Positions 41,426 to 51,213 are shown, counted from the first letter of the stretch. The stretch is 64,000 nucleotides of DNA from Brucella sp. BE17 (GCF_039545455.1 NZ_CP154468.1:558001-622000); one strand, 5' to 3'. A program made the numbers and translations. Notes: generated by a model not told the origin, from the letters alone.

Positions 41426-42691
41426 ATGCATAAGATTTTGAAACGCGTCGCTATGAGTGCAGCATCTTGCGCCATGCTTGCCGCGATGGCGCCTTTAGCC
41501 GGTGCGCAGGAAAAGCAGAATGTTGAGGTTCTGCACTGGTGGACAGCCGGAGGTGAAGCTGCTGCACTCGACGTGCTCAAGAAAGACCTTGAAACAAAGG
41601 GCATAGGCTGGACGGATATGCCAGTAGCTGGCGGTTCTGGCGTTGAGGCGATGACGGTTCTGCGCGCGCGCGTGACGGCCGGCAATGCGCCAACCGCCGT
41701 ACAGATGCTGGGCTTTGACGTTCGCGACTGGGCCGAGCAGGATGCGCTCGGCAATCTCGATGAAGTGGCAGCCAAGGAAGGCTGGGACAAGGTCATCCCT
41801 TCGGCATTGCAGGATTTTGCCAAATATGATGGCCACTGGATCGGCGCACCCGTCAACATCCATTCCACCAATTGGGTGTGGATCAACAAGGCAGCGCTCG
41901 ATAAGGCTGGCGGCAAGGAACCGGCCAACTGGGATGAGTTGATTGCGCTTCTGGACAAGTTCAAGGAGCAGGGTATTACGCCCATAGCTCACGGTGGCCA
42001 GCCATGGCAGGATGCAACCCTGTTTGAAGCCGTGGTGCTTTCCTTCGGTCTCGATTTCTACAAGAAGGTCTTCATCGAAAACGATCCGGAAGCGCTTGGC
42101 GGCGACCAGATGAAAGAAGCCTTCGATCGCATGACCAAGCTGCGGACTTATGTCGACGACAATTTCTCTGGTCGTGACTGGAACCTCGCCTCGGCCATGG
42201 TTATCGAAAACAAGGCCGGGTTGCAGTTCATGGGTGACTGGGCCAAGGGTGAATTCATCAAGGCCGACAAGAAGCCGGGCGAGGATTTCGTCTGCATGCG
42301 CTTCCCCGGCACGCAGGGCAATGTGACCTTCAATTCCGACGTGTTCGCAATGTTCAAGGTCGCTGAGGACAAGGTGCCTGCGCAGCTGGAAATGGCCTCC
42401 GCTATTGAAAGCCCGACCTTCCAGGCAGCTTTCAACGTGGTCAAGGGTTCAGCACCGGCGCGCACCGATGTGCCGGACACTGATTTCGACGACTGCGGTA
42501 AGAAGGCCATTGCTGACGTGAAGGAAGCCAACGAGAAGAACACCATGGCCGGTTCTCTCGCGCATGGCTATGCCGCACCAACGGCTGTGAAAAATGCTTT
42601 CTTTGACGTCATCACGCGCCAGTTCAACGGTGAACTGTCTTCGGAAGATGCCGTGAAGGAACTGGCTCCCGCAGTGGATGCCGCGAAGTAA
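41426..42691 (+). CDS. Sugar ABC transporter periplasmic binding protein
   Basis: The 421-residue product has a signal peptide ending near AGA and a family-1 solute-binding fold, with [20 protein letters not shown] at the start of the mature part. It most resembles glucose/mannose-type binding proteins of rhizobia and Pseudomonas GtsA ([28 protein letters not shown]). ATG 41426 follows GGGAGG; the upstream extension is rejected. It heads a four-gene import operon. A hairpin after it probably lowers downstream expression. The exact sugar is unknown. Confidence 0.87.
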   Translation: MHKILKRVAMSAASCAMLAAMAPLAGAQEKQNVEVLHWWTAGGEAAALDVLKKDLETKGIGWTDMPVAGGSGVEAMTVLRARVTAGNAPTAVQMLGFDVRDWAEQDALGNLDEVAAKEGWDKVIPSALQDFAKYDGHWIGAPVNIHSTNWVWINKAALDKAGGKEPANWDELIALLDKFKEQGITPIAHGGQPWQDATLFEAVVLSFGLDFYKKVFIENDPEALGGDQMKEAFDRMTKLRTYVDDNFSGRDWNLASAMVIENKAGLQFMGDWAKGEFIKADKKPGEDFVCMRFPGTQGNVTFNSDVFAMFKVAEDKVPAQLEMASAIESPTFQAAFNVVKGSAPARTDVPDTDFDDCGKKAIADVKEANEKNTMAGSLAHGYAAPTAVKNAFFDVITRQFNGELSSEDAVKELAPAVDAAK

Positions 42692-42704
42692 GGATTGGCT
42701 GAAA

Positions 42705-42737
42705 GGCGCCCGTTCGTTCACATGAGCGGGCGTCTTT
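42705..42737 (+). terminator. Attenuating hairpin after the sugar-binding protein gene
   Basis: GCGCCCG (42706-42712) pairs with CGGGCGT (42727-42733), followed by CTTTT. Partial termination here would give more binding protein than permease. Confidence 0.65.
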
Positions 42738-42825
42738 TCCATACCTGTGATTCACATATCGAGAAATTGAATCGTCCGGTGCGAATGATCATTCGTAGTC
42801 TGGCGATAGTACAGGGTGGCGCATT

Positions 42826-43707
42826 ATGAAGCGTAACAGCCGATTACAAGAATTCATTCCAAAGCTTGTCATGGCGCCAAGTTTCCTGATCGTTCTCGTC
42901 TTCGTCTACGGGTTCATTCTTTACACCGGTGTGCTGTCGCTCTCAAACAGCCGCATGCTGCCATCCTATGGCTTTGTAGGCCTCACGAATTACCAAAAAC
43001 TTTGGGCATTGCCACATTGGTGGCGGGCGGTGAGCAATCTTGCGATCTTCGCCTCGCTCTATATCGTCATCTGCTCAGTGATAGGGCTGTTTCTGGCGAT
43101 TCTGCTCGACCAGAAGATTCGCGGTGAAGGCTTTTTGCGCCCGATCTATCTCTATCCGATGGCGCTGTCCTTTATCGTGACGGGAACCGCATGGAAATGG
43201 TTTCTTGATCCGGGTATAGGGCTTCAAAACACCATGCATCTGTGGGGATGGGAAAGCTTTTCATTTACATGGATCAAGAGCAACACCATGGCGATTTATT
43301 GTCTGGTGATTGCCGCAGTCTGGCAGTCGTCGGGTTTTGTCATGGCTATGTTTCTCGCCGGTCTTCGCGGCGTCGATAACGAGATCATAAAGGCGGCACA
43401 GATTGACGGAGCTTCGACCGGAACCATCTATCGCCGTATCATCATTCCGCTGATGCGGCCCGTGTTTCTCTCGGCTTTCGTGGTGCTGGCACATCTTGCC
43501 ATCAAGGCCTATGATCTTGTGGTGGCCTTGACCGGTGGCGGGCCGGGGCAGGCAACAGAACTGCCTGCAACCTTCATGTATTCCTATACGTTTGCCCGCA
43601 ATCAGATGGGTATCGGTGCATCGTCTGCCATCATCATGCTGGTCATGATTTTTTCGATCATCATCCCTTATCTCTATTCAGAACTTCGCGGAGGATCGCG
43701 GTCATGA
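42826..43707 (+). CDS. Sugar ABC transporter permease (first)
   Basis: This 293-residue inner-membrane protein has six predicted segments and the EAA loop (EIIKAAQIDGASTGTIYRRI, near residue 187) of MalF-type permeases. It pairs with the permease encoded next, whose start overlaps its stop by four bases. It is the GtsB-like partner in glucose/mannose-type systems. Confidence 0.9.
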   Translation: MKRNSRLQEFIPKLVMAPSFLIVLVFVYGFILYTGVLSLSNSRMLPSYGFVGLTNYQKLWALPHWWRAVSNLAIFASLYIVICSVIGLFLAILLDQKIRGEGFLRPIYLYPMALSFIVTGTAWKWFLDPGIGLQNTMHLWGWESFSFTWIKSNTMAIYCLVIAAVWQSSGFVMAMFLAGLRGVDNEIIKAAQIDGASTGTIYRRIIIPLMRPVFLSAFVVLAHLAIKAYDLVVALTGGGPGQATELPATFMYSYTFARNQMGIGASSAIIMLVMIFSIIIPYLYSELRGGSRS

Positions 43708-44585
43708 GCGTCCACACGCAGGAAAATGCCGTCAGCAGCGGCAAGCTCACACGCGCGCTCATTTATACAGCGCTGTTGTTCTTCGCCTTTTATTATTTGT
43801 TGCCGCTCTATGTGATGCTGGTCAATTCCTTCAAACCGCTCGAAGAAATCCGGCAGGGCGGGATGCTCAACCTGCCGCAGCAATGGACTATTGCACCATG
43901 GCTTTCAGCATGGTCAACCGCGCAGATCGGCGTACAGCCGACGGGGCTAAAACCCTTCTTCATCAATTCGATCATGATGGTCGTTCCAGCGGTCGCAATC
44001 TCAACCATTGTTGGCGCATTGAATGGCTATGTGCTGACCAAATGGAAGTTTCGCGGCTCCAACGTTTTTTTCGGTCTGCTGCTGCTTTCATGCTTCATTC
44101 CGTTCCAAATCGTGCTGATCCCGATGGCGCGTGTTTTGGGTTTTTTGGGCATTGCAGGCACGGTGTGGGGCCTTGTTCTGGTGCATGTAATTTATGGTCT
44201 GGGCTTCACCACGCTTTATTTCCGCAATTATTATGAGGCCTTCCCGACAGAGCTGGTGCGTGCCGCACAGATCGACGGAGCCGGTTTCTTTCAGATTTTC
44301 CGGCGCATTCTGCTGCCATCTTCAGGGCCGATCATCGTTGTGTCGGTGATCTGGCAGTTCACCAATATCTGGAACGATTTTCTGTTTGGCGCATCGTTTT
44401 CCGGGGCGAACTCCATGCCGATGACGGTGGCGCTCAATAATCTCGTTTCGTCGTCCACCGGCGTCAAGGAATATAACGTGCATTTTGCGGCTGCCATTCT
44501 GGCTGCCCTGCCGACGCTGATCGTCTATATCGTTTCCGGCCGTTATTTCGTGCGCGGTCTTATGTCCGGCGCCGTCAAAGGCTAG
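43704..44585 (+). CDS. Sugar ABC transporter permease (second)
   Basis: This 293-residue MalG-type permease has six predicted segments and the EAA loop ELVRAAQIDGAGFFQIFRRI near residue 183. ATG 43704 overlaps the preceding stop (ATGA). It completes the membrane channel of the sugar importer, with the ATPase gene 15 bases downstream. Confidence 0.9.
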   Translation: MSVHTQENAVSSGKLTRALIYTALLFFAFYYLLPLYVMLVNSFKPLEEIRQGGMLNLPQQWTIAPWLSAWSTAQIGVQPTGLKPFFINSIMMVVPAVAISTIVGALNGYVLTKWKFRGSNVFFGLLLLSCFIPFQIVLIPMARVLGFLGIAGTVWGLVLVHVIYGLGFTTLYFRNYYEAFPTELVRAAQIDGAGFFQIFRRILLPSSGPIIVVSVIWQFTNIWNDFLFGASFSGANSMPMTVALNNLVSSSTGVKEYNVHFAAAILAALPTLIVYIVSGRYFVRGLMSGAVKG

Positions 44586-44599
44586 AGTAGGATCAATTC

Positions 44600-45715
44600 A
44601 TGTCATTTCTGAAAATCACCGATCTCTATAAATCCTACGGCAACGTAGAGATATTGAAGAATATCAATCTCGAAATCGACGAGGGCGGTTTTCTGGTGCT
44701 GGTTGGGCCATCTGGCTGTGGCAAGTCCACGCTGTTGAACACCATTGCCGGACTGGAGCCGATCACCTCCGGCGACATTTCCATCAACGGAAAGTCGATT
44801 GCCGGTCTGCACCCCTCGCAGCGCGACATCGCCATGGTGTTCCAGTCTTACGCGCTTTATCCGAACATGACGGTGGCCGGAAACATCGCCTTCGGCATGG
44901 AAATCCGAAAAGTCCCCAAAGCCGAGCGCGAAAAGGCTATTCAGGAAGTGGCGGAAATCCTTCAGATCGGTCATCTCCTCGACCGCAAACCGAGTCAGCT
45001 TTCCGGTGGTCAGCGTCAGCGTGTTGCCATGGGACGTGCACTGGTGCGCAACCCGCAGGTGTTTCTGTTCGATGAGCCGCTCTCGAACCTCGACGCCAAA
45101 CTGCGTGTGGATATGCGAACCGAGATCAAGCGCCTGCATAGCCGTATGAAGACGACCATCGTCTATGTGACGCACGACCAGATCGAGGCAATGACGCTGG
45201 CAACCAAGATTGCCGTTCTGAAAGACGGTGTGCTGCAACAGTTCGGCACACCAGCGGAAATCTACAACAACCCCGCCAACATGTTTGTTGCCGATTTCAT
45301 GGGTTCTCCTGCGATGAACCTTTTGACGGCGACGGTCGAAAAAAATGGCACCGATCAAGCGATATCTCTGGAGCGCGGTGAGGAAGATCCTTTGAAAATT
45401 GTGATCAAGAATGCCCCGCAAGACCTTGGCAAATATACAGGAAAGCAGATCGTGTTCGGTATCCGTCCTGAAGCGTTAACCGATCCGGACGGAGCGGATC
45501 GTAACGCGAGCGCCATTGTCGAGGGGGATTGCCTGATCGACGTTGTGGAACCGGCCGGTTCAGACACCTTTGCCGTGACACGTGTTGGTGGAAAACATGC
45601 GGTCGCCCGCCTGCGCGCCGATGCGCGGATCGTCGCGGGACAATCATCACGTCTTGCCTTCAACCTCGACAAGGCCGTTTTCTTTGACCCGTCCACACAG
45701 GCCCGGATCGTCTGA
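44600..45715 (+). CDS. Sugar ABC transporter ATP-binding protein (MalK/UgpC type)
   Basis: This 371-residue ATPase drives the sugar importer. Walker A GPSGCGKST is near residue 37, the signature LSGGQRQRVAMGRAL near 134, Walker B VFLFDEPLSNLDAKLR, the switch His in VTHDQIEAM, and a C-terminal TOBE/MalK regulatory domain (about 240-371). It is the last gene of the operon. Confidence 0.93.
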   Translation: MSFLKITDLYKSYGNVEILKNINLEIDEGGFLVLVGPSGCGKSTLLNTIAGLEPITSGDISINGKSIAGLHPSQRDIAMVFQSYALYPNMTVAGNIAFGMEIRKVPKAEREKAIQEVAEILQIGHLLDRKPSQLSGGQRQRVAMGRALVRNPQVFLFDEPLSNLDAKLRVDMRTEIKRLHSRMKTTIVYVTHDQIEAMTLATKIAVLKDGVLQQFGTPAEIYNNPANMFVADFMGSPAMNLLTATVEKNGTDQAISLERGEEDPLKIVIKNAPQDLGKYTGKQIVFGIRPEALTDPDGADRNASAIVEGDCLIDVVEPAGSDTFAVTRVGGKHAVARLRADARIVAGQSSRLAFNLDKAVFFDPSTQARIV

Positions 45716-45831
45716 AAATTCTGAGTTGACCCCTATTCACAAAGGGAAACCAGAGCTTTCTGCAGACAGTTTCGGTGTAGGATTACGAATTTTTACGCTT
45801 GGTGGTGGCCTGAAAGTTGCGCTCTAACTTA

Positions 45832-46170
45832 TCAATTAGCGTGCTGTGATTTCACGCGGTAACCGCCGTTGTCCAGGCGTTCGAATATCTCATCGATCTG
45901 CGAGTGGCGCAGCGGTTCACCGCTGGAATCGGGTACAAGGTTTTGTTCGGAAACATAAGCCACATATTCTGAATCCGTATTCTCGGCCAGGAGATGATAA
46001 AAAGGCTGGTCGCGATGCGGACGCGCTTCTTCGGGAATAGATTGATACCATTCCTCGGTATTGGCAAATTCCGGATCAACGTCAAAAATGACGCCACGGA
46101 AAGGAAAGAGACGGTGTTTCACCACCTGCCCGATCTGGAATTTTGCGTGTTTTATCTGTGTCATGCCCAT
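45832..46170 (-). CDS. hspQ: Heat-shock protein HspQ (YccV-like domain)
   Basis: This 112-residue protein has the hemimethylated-DNA-binding/YccV domain over almost its whole length (KFQIGQVVKHRLFPFRGVIF, then YHLLAENTDSEYVAYVSEQN). In E. coli HspQ is a heat-induced Lon specificity enhancer. An ATG two codons downstream is an alternative start. It is downstream of the UbiH-like gene in sense but opposed to the sugar operon. Confidence 0.9.
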   Translation of the reverse strand: MGMTQIKHAKFQIGQVVKHRLFPFRGVIFDVDPEFANTEEWYQSIPEEARPHRDQPFYHLLAENTDSEYVAYVSEQNLVPDSSGEPLRHSQIDEIFERLDNGGYRVKSQHAN

Positions 46171-46200
46171 GGGAGAATATGTAGGTCGCCGCGCGGTAAA

Positions 46201-47460
46201 TTAAAGCGGCCGTCCTCTCTCCCGTGTTTCTCTATGCCGGTCGTTGTTGCGTTCGGGCAGTTTTGGCAGAAAATGCGAAAAGCCGCTGCCGGGCCGAAGT
46301 CCTTCGCGCATGAAAAATGCGCGCAACGGTGCGAAGGAACGCAGCATTTCCAACCCGACTCCGCGCGCAATCTGTGCCGGAAGAAGCGACGATAGCAGCG
46401 AGCGGTTGAGCGCATCGACCGAACCGGTGCGCGCCAGAATATCCGGCCTGCGTCCGCGATCATAAGCGTGGATGACACGGTCCGAACCCGGATCGATAGG
46501 GTCTTTCTCGATCGCCTTGACGAGTGTTTCCACATCGCGTGTGCCAAGGTTCAAACCTTGCGCGCCGATGGGTGGAAAAACATGCGCAGCTTCACCAATA
46601 AGAATAGTGCGCTTGGCGGCGAAGGCGCTCGGCACAAGGCCGGAAAGTGGCCACGCCTGCGGTCGCACCTCAATGCTGATCTCACCCAGCATGGATTGCA
46701 TCATCTCCTCGATGCGTGCGGCCAGTGCCGTATCGTCGAGTGCAAGCAAGCTTTCGGCGCGTTCAGGATTGACCACCCATACAAGACTGGAGCGCTTGCC
46801 TTTCAGCGGTACCTGCGTGAAGGGACCTTCCTCTGTGTGGAACTCGGTCGAGACGTTGTCGTGGCTGACCGTATGGGCAAAGGAGAGAACGACGGCAGTT
46901 TGCGGATATTTCCAGCGCCGCACGCGGATTCCCGCAGCCTCCCGCGCGCTCGAATTGCGCCCGTCGGCAGCGATCAGCAGGCGCGCATGCAGCGTTTCTC
47001 CTCCGGCAATCGTAACAGTTGCATGATCGCCGTTGGGACGATATTCGATGGCCGAAGCGGTAATCCGCCTGATATTGGGGTCGCGGGCCACGGCATCTGC
47101 AAGGTTTTCATTGAGAATGGCGTTTGGAATGTTATAGCCAAAGGCCTGTTCATCGATTTCGCCGGCGCGAAATGTTACCGTTGGACTGCGTACCAGACGG
47201 CTGGTTGCGTCGATGATGCGCATGGATGCGAGGGCTGTGGCTTCCGGCTCAATCACATGCCAGACGCCGAGCCCATCCAGAAAGCGGATAGCCGGCATCA
47301 TCAAGGCGGTGGTGCGACGGTCACCCTTGTCGGTTTCAGGGCCAAGCAGGACAGTGCGGAAACCCTTAGCACCAAGCGCCAGCGCCGCCATCATGCCTGC
47401 CGGACCGCCGCCGCTGATCAGAATGTCGGTCATGGGCTTGGTGGCAACCAGATCATTCAT
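46201..47460 (-). CDS. UbiH/UbiF-family FAD-dependent monooxygenase
   Basis: This 419-residue flavoprotein hydroxylates an aromatic ring, most likely in ubiquinone synthesis. It has the N-terminal FAD site ILISGGGPAGMMAALALGAKG, the mid DG motif in LLIAADGRNSSARE, and the late GEAAHVFPPIGAQGLNLGTRD. Start 47460 has AAGGA at 7 bases; ATG 47469 is possible. It is divergent from pcs. Which ring position it acts on (UbiH, UbiF or UbiL role) is not decidable here. Confidence 0.87.
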   Translation of the reverse strand: MNDLVATKPMTDILISGGGPAGMMAALALGAKGFRTVLLGPETDKGDRRTTALMMPAIRFLDGLGVWHVIEPEATALASMRIIDATSRLVRSPTVTFRAGEIDEQAFGYNIPNAILNENLADAVARDPNIRRITASAIEYRPNGDHATVTIAGGETLHARLLIAADGRNSSAREAAGIRVRRWKYPQTAVVLSFAHTVSHDNVSTEFHTEEGPFTQVPLKGKRSSLVWVVNPERAESLLALDDTALAARIEEMMQSMLGEISIEVRPQAWPLSGLVPSAFAAKRTILIGEAAHVFPPIGAQGLNLGTRDVETLVKAIEKDPIDPGSDRVIHAYDRGRRPDILARTGSVDALNRSLLSSLLPAQIARGVGLEMLRSFAPLRAFFMREGLRPGSGFSHFLPKLPERNNDRHRETRERGRPL

Positions 47461-47678
47461 TTGCTTCATCCTTGCCGGTTGGAGCCGGTTATTACGCTTT
47501 GAAAGGCTCAAATCATCACCATTATCTAGACCGAATTGCCAGCAAAGGCCATTCTTCCGTGGAATTAAGGGCGATTTGTCCGTCACGTCTTGCGCTTTTG
47601 CACTTATTCGGGGAAAGCTTTCTACAAGATTACGGCTATTGCGAGATAGGTCCGTGGGCGATCAGCGAGAAGAATGAA

Positions 47679-48488
47679 ATGGCGGATGGCGTGAAAACCA
47701 AACTGACCCAGAGAATTAAAGCCAGGAAAGTCACCGCGCCGCAGGCCAGGGCCTTCTCTGTGCATCTCTTAACGGCGTCCGGTTCTTTTCTGGCGTTCCT
47801 GTCTATCGTTGCTGCAAGCGATGGCCGCTACACGGCCATGTGGTGGTGGCTGGGGCTGGCGCTGTTCGTTGACGGAATCGACGGGCCGATTGCCCGCAAG
47901 CTCGAGGTGAAATACGTCCTGCCCAACTGGTCGGGCGAGATGCTCGATAACATCATCGATTATGTCACCTATGTTTTGATCCCGGCCTTTGCGCTTTATC
48001 AAAGCGGGTTTATGGGGACTTATCTTTCCTTCATATCCGGCGCAATCATCGTGGTATCGAGTGCGATCTATTATGCCGACACCGGCATTAAAACGAAGGA
48101 AAACTTCTTCAAGGGCTTTCCCGTCGTCTGGAACATGGTGGTCTTCACTCTGTTCATCGTGAAGCCGGGCGAGTGGGTGGCCTTTGCGACCGTGGTCATA
48201 TCGGCCATCCTTTCTTTCCTTCCGATCAATTTTTTGCATCCGGTGCGCGTGGTACGGCTTCGTCCGCTCAATCTGACGGTGTTTCTGCTCTGGTGCGCTT
48301 GTGGCGCGATAGCACTCTATTATACGCTGGATGCGCCACTGTGGGTGCGTGTCTGCATTTCTGTAACAGGGATCTATATTTATTTCATTGGTGCCATCAT
48401 GCAGTTGTTCCCAGGGCTTGGTCGCACGGCTGCGGTCGTTGCGAGTGAACAGGCTGCAACTGCAAAGAAAAACGGAGTTACGTCATGA
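47679..48488 (+). CDS. pcs: Phosphatidylcholine synthase
   Basis: This 269-residue membrane enzyme condenses CDP-diacylglycerol with choline. It has the CDP-alcohol phosphotransferase signature (DGIDGPIARKLEV...GEMLDNIID, near residue 65-95) with its Asp residues, and about eight hydrophobic segments. Phosphatidylcholine made by this one-step route is typical of Rhizobiales and needed for Brucella virulence. ATG 47679 is chosen; the longer frame overlaps the divergent gene's promoter. Its stop overlaps the quinone reductase start. Confidence 0.92.
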   Translation: MADGVKTKLTQRIKARKVTAPQARAFSVHLLTASGSFLAFLSIVAASDGRYTAMWWWLGLALFVDGIDGPIARKLEVKYVLPNWSGEMLDNIIDYVTYVLIPAFALYQSGFMGTYLSFISGAIIVVSSAIYYADTGIKTKENFFKGFPVVWNMVVFTLFIVKPGEWVAFATVVISAILSFLPINFLHPVRVVRLRPLNLTVFLLWCACGAIALYYTLDAPLWVRVCISVTGIYIYFIGAIMQLFPGLGRTAAVVASEQAATAKKNGVTS

Positions 48489-49459
48489 TCAACGCCATTC
48501 GTGTCCATCAGACCGGCGGTCCGGAAGTTCTAAGCTATGAGCAGGTGGAAATCGGAGAACCGGGGCCGGGACAAGCGAAGGTGCGCCACGAAGCTATTGG
48601 CCTCAATTTCATTGATGTCTATTTCCGCACCGGTCTTTACAAGGCCGAGCAGTTGCCCTTCACCCCCGGGAATGAGGGCGCTGGAACGGTCATTGCCGTA
48701 GGCTCCGGCGTGGAAAATGTCAGCGTTGGCGACCGGGTCGCCTATGTCGTAACGCCCGGCTCCTATGCTGATGAGCGCATTGTACCGGCTGAGCGTCTGG
48801 TCAAGGTGCCGGACGCTATCGATCTCAAAACCGCTGCGGGAATGATGCTGAAGGGCATGACGGCGCAGTATCTTTTGCGCAGCACTTTTGACGTCAAGCC
48901 AGGGCAGACCATTCTGTTTCATGCCGCAGCCGGTGGTGTCGGACTCATTGCCGGGCAGTGGGCCAGACATCTTGGCGCCACCGTGATCGGTACTGCCGGG
49001 TCGCCCGAAAAAATCGCCTTGGCAAAACAGCATGGCTACGACCACGTCATCAATTATCGCAGCGAAAATTTTGTCGATAAGGTCAGGGAACTGACAGACG
49101 GCAAAGGCGTCGATGTCGTCTATGACTCGGTTGGCCGCGACACCTATATGGGGTCGCTTGATGTCTTGAAGCCGCGCGGGCTTCTCGCCTGTTTCGGGCA
49201 GTCTTCCGGGCTTATCCCGCCATTCGATCTGGGTACGCTGTCGCAGAAGGGCTCTCTGTTCGTAACCCGCCCGACATTGTTTCATTACATCGCCACGCGC
49301 CCCGAGCTTGAAGCGGCGGCAAACGGGCTTTTCGACGTGGTGAGCAGCGGCGCTGTGAAGATCGAGGTGAATCAGAGCTATGCGCTGAAAGATGTGCGCA
49401 CGGCACATGAAGATCTTGAGGCTCGTAAGACGACGGGCACGACCATTTTACTTCCGTAA
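48485..49459 (+). CDS. NADPH:quinone oxidoreductase, zeta-crystallin type
   Basis: This 324-residue medium-chain reductase lacks the zinc cysteines. It has GLNFIDVYFRTGLY near residue 38, the NADPH-binding AAAGGVGLIAGQWARHLGATVIGT near 145-168, and DVVYDSVG. It reduces quinones by single electrons. ATG 48485 overlaps the pcs stop (ATGA), so the two are probably co-translated. Confidence 0.92.
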   Translation: MINAIRVHQTGGPEVLSYEQVEIGEPGPGQAKVRHEAIGLNFIDVYFRTGLYKAEQLPFTPGNEGAGTVIAVGSGVENVSVGDRVAYVVTPGSYADERIVPAERLVKVPDAIDLKTAAGMMLKGMTAQYLLRSTFDVKPGQTILFHAAAGGVGLIAGQWARHLGATVIGTAGSPEKIALAKQHGYDHVINYRSENFVDKVRELTDGKGVDVVYDSVGRDTYMGSLDVLKPRGLLACFGQSSGLIPPFDLGTLSQKGSLFVTRPTLFHYIATRPELEAAANGLFDVVSSGAVKIEVNQSYALKDVRTAHEDLEARKTTGTTILLP

Positions 49460-49481
49460 CGCACGTAAATATAAAATAAAA

Positions 49482-49507
49482 ACCGGAGCTTGCGCCCCGG
49501 TCTTTAC
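49482..49507 (+). terminator. Terminator of the pcs-quinone reductase unit
   Basis: ACCGG (49482-49486) and CCGGT (49497-49501), extended by AGC/GC inside, form a stem followed by CTTTAC. The T-run is short. Confidence 0.5.
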
Positions 49508-49579
49508 AATTCACATCATTCAAGCGCATCCCGAACGGTTTGTAACAGTTTTTGGGTAAGACGCGCGTCAAATCAAAGA

Positions 49580-49620
49580 CTTAGAGCGCCGATCTGATAA
49601 AATCAGATCGGCGCTCTAAG
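49580..49620. repeat. Perfect 19-bp inverted repeat next to bfr
   Basis: CTTAGAGCGCCGATCTGAT (49580-49598) and its exact complement (49602-49620) are separated by AAA. It ends two bases from the bfr stop, so it may act as the bfr terminator, or be another dispersed palindrome like that at 7032. Confidence 0.7.
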
Positions 49621-49621
49621 C

Positions 49622-50107
49622 TTATTCAGCGGCGTCGGCAGGTGCTGCGTTGAGCTGGCCGTAGCGTTCTTCACCGATCTTGCCAAGCAGGTCGAGCTGG
49701 GTTTCCAGAAAATCGATATGACCTTCTTCGTCGGCCAGAAGCTCATCAAAAAGCTGTTTGGTGACGTAATCGCCCAGTTCGTCGCAAATTTCGCGCGACT
49801 TCTTGTAAGAGGTACGGGCGTCATATTCGCCTGCGAGATCGGCTTCCAGAACTTCCTTGACGTTCTGACCAATGCGCAAAGGCGCAACTGTCTGCAGGTT
49901 CGGATGACCTTCAAGGAAGATGATACGGTCGATCAGCTTATCGGCGTGCTGCATTTCTTCAATGGATTCTTCACGCTCTTTTTTCGCAAGACGCGTGAAA
50001 CCCCAGTCGTTGAGCAGACGGTAGTGCAGCCAGTATTGATTGACAGCACCAAGCTCCAGAAACAGAGCCTCGTTAAGCCGCTCGATGACTTTTGGTTCGC
50101 CTTTCAT
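49622..50107 (-). CDS. bfr: Bacterioferritin
   Basis: This 161-residue iron-storage subunit forms 24-mers. All ferroxidase ligands are present at the usual numbers: Glu18, Glu51, His54, Glu94, Glu127 and His130, and Met52 is there for haem binding between subunits. The C-terminal tail is Ala-rich. Its start lies inside the end of bfd, overlapping by 35 bases, suggesting translational coupling. Confidence 0.95.
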   Translation of the reverse strand: MKGEPKVIERLNEALFLELGAVNQYWLHYRLLNDWGFTRLAKKEREESIEEMQHADKLIDRIIFLEGHPNLQTVAPLRIGQNVKEVLEADLAGEYDARTSYKKSREICDELGDYVTKQLFDELLADEEGHIDFLETQLDLLGKIGEERYGQLNAAPADAAE

Positions 50108-50384
50108 TCCAAGAACTCCCGAATTTATCGCGTAGAGAACGGACACGATCAATAAACTGAACGACGTTTTCGTCCGTCTGGTCGTGCCGAAGATGGTATT
50201 CTTCGGTCACCCTTATGATCGTTTCTACGACGTTTGGGAAGCAGCCGCAGCAGCGACCGCGCTTAGACATGGCGTTGAACACGGTGCCAGGCACAATTAG
50301 CTGCCAGCAATCCTGATCGAGGATTTCAATAATGACGGCTTCGATATCCTTGTCGGTGATAACATTGCAGCTGCAAACTAACAT
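50073..50384 (-). CDS. bfd: Bacterioferritin-associated ferredoxin (Bfd), long form
   Basis: The [2Fe-2S] ligands are Cys4 and Cys6 in [10 protein letters not shown] and Cys45 and Cys48 in RGRCCGCFP, the Bfd pattern. Bfd reduces the iron core of bacterioferritin so that iron can leave. At 103 residues it is longer than typical Bfd (about 65), because the C-terminal part continues into the bfr start region. Two ICE-like boxes lie upstream, implying Irr control. Confidence 0.9.
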   Translation of the reverse strand: MLVCSCNVITDKDIEAVIIEILDQDCWQLIVPGTVFNAMSKRGRCCGCFPNVVETIIRVTEEYHLRHDQTDENVVQFIDRVRSLRDKFGSSWNERRTKSHRAA

Positions 50385-50840
50385 GAAAGACCGTCTCCCA
50401 AGCTATTGTTGCAGTAAAAAACAGATGCACTATCGACCGAAAGAGAAGGGTTTACCTGTCCATTTCTGCGCATTGCTTCAAATGCGGCACCAATGTGCGG
50501 CATTTTTATTCTGAGTGCGGCACATGGCCAAGTAGAACCGGACAAGGGTTCCTCCAATTGCAAGGGTTAAAGGCCCGAACATTAAAGGTTTATTTCGACG
50601 AACTTTAAAACTCGTCGAATTCAGTCAGGTTATGACGGGAGAGCGGGCCGCCGTCAAATTTTATGTTTTTGAAATGTTCTAAAAAACAACAACTTAGAAT
50701 TATTCTAAATATGAGTTAACTCGCCATGTTTAAACGTTAATTAGCGTTTCAAACCCATATCGGCGACCGTTATTTTGGATCGCCGGGCTGTTCTGTGCCA
50801 TTTCGCCGCATGGTGCGGAAAATCGTGTATTTCACGCTTC
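50385..50840. promoter_or_regulatory. bfd upstream region with two ICE-like boxes
   Basis: No gene is visible. TTAGAATTATTCTAA at 50694-50708 is a perfect iron-control element, and TTTGAAATGTTCTAA at 50668-50682 is a near match 11 bases away. A TTCGACGA/TCGTCGAA inverted repeat lies at 50594-50619. The right part also holds the 3' flank of the haem oxygenase gene, with a weak CGGCGA/TCGCCG hairpin at 50761-50785. Confidence 0.65.
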
Positions 50841-51155
50841 TCAAGCACCTTTTATGGCTGTGAAGCCTTCGAATCGCGGCGATCCGAGATAGAGAGACTT
50901 GTTGTTTCCAGCGTTGCGATGCGCATCGCGGAACTGTTCCGACTTTGTCCAGAAAGTAAAATCCTCCTGACTGCGCCAAACTGTGTGCGAGGAATAAAGC
51001 GTAAAGCCTTCTTCCTCATTGGTCGCGCCGCGAAGGAGGTGAAAGCTTTCAAAGCCCGGGAGTTCAGAAAGCGTGGAATCGCGGTTTTTCCATACGGCCT
51101 CAAAATCGGCCTCAGACCCGATGCGAACCTTGAAGCGGTTCATTGCAATAAACAT
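50841..51155 (-). CDS. bhuQ: IsdG/HmuQ-type haem-degrading monooxygenase
   Basis: This 104-residue ABM-domain protein opens haem to release iron. Asn6, Trp69 and His79 correspond in spacing to the catalytic Asn7, Trp67 and His77 of IsdG. Brucella BhuQ and Bradyrhizobium HmuQ are of this type, and the gene follows the haem receptor gene on the same strand by about 190 bases. Use of the symbol rests on this context. Confidence 0.85.
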   Translation of the reverse strand: MFIAMNRFKVRIGSEADFEAVWKNRDSTLSELPGFESFHLLRGATNEEEGFTLYSSHTVWRSQEDFTFWTKSEQFRDAHRNAGNNKSLYLGSPRFEGFTAIKGA

Positions 51156-51213
51156 GGCTTATCCTTTCGGTTGGATTGGCTAATTTATATAGCGCGTTTT
51201 TCAATTTAATTCC

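Noticed and set aside
46468..47502. 344-residue plus-strand ORF opposite the UbiH-like gene
   Set aside because: It lies antisense to a well-supported flavoprotein gene and shows no recognisable domain.
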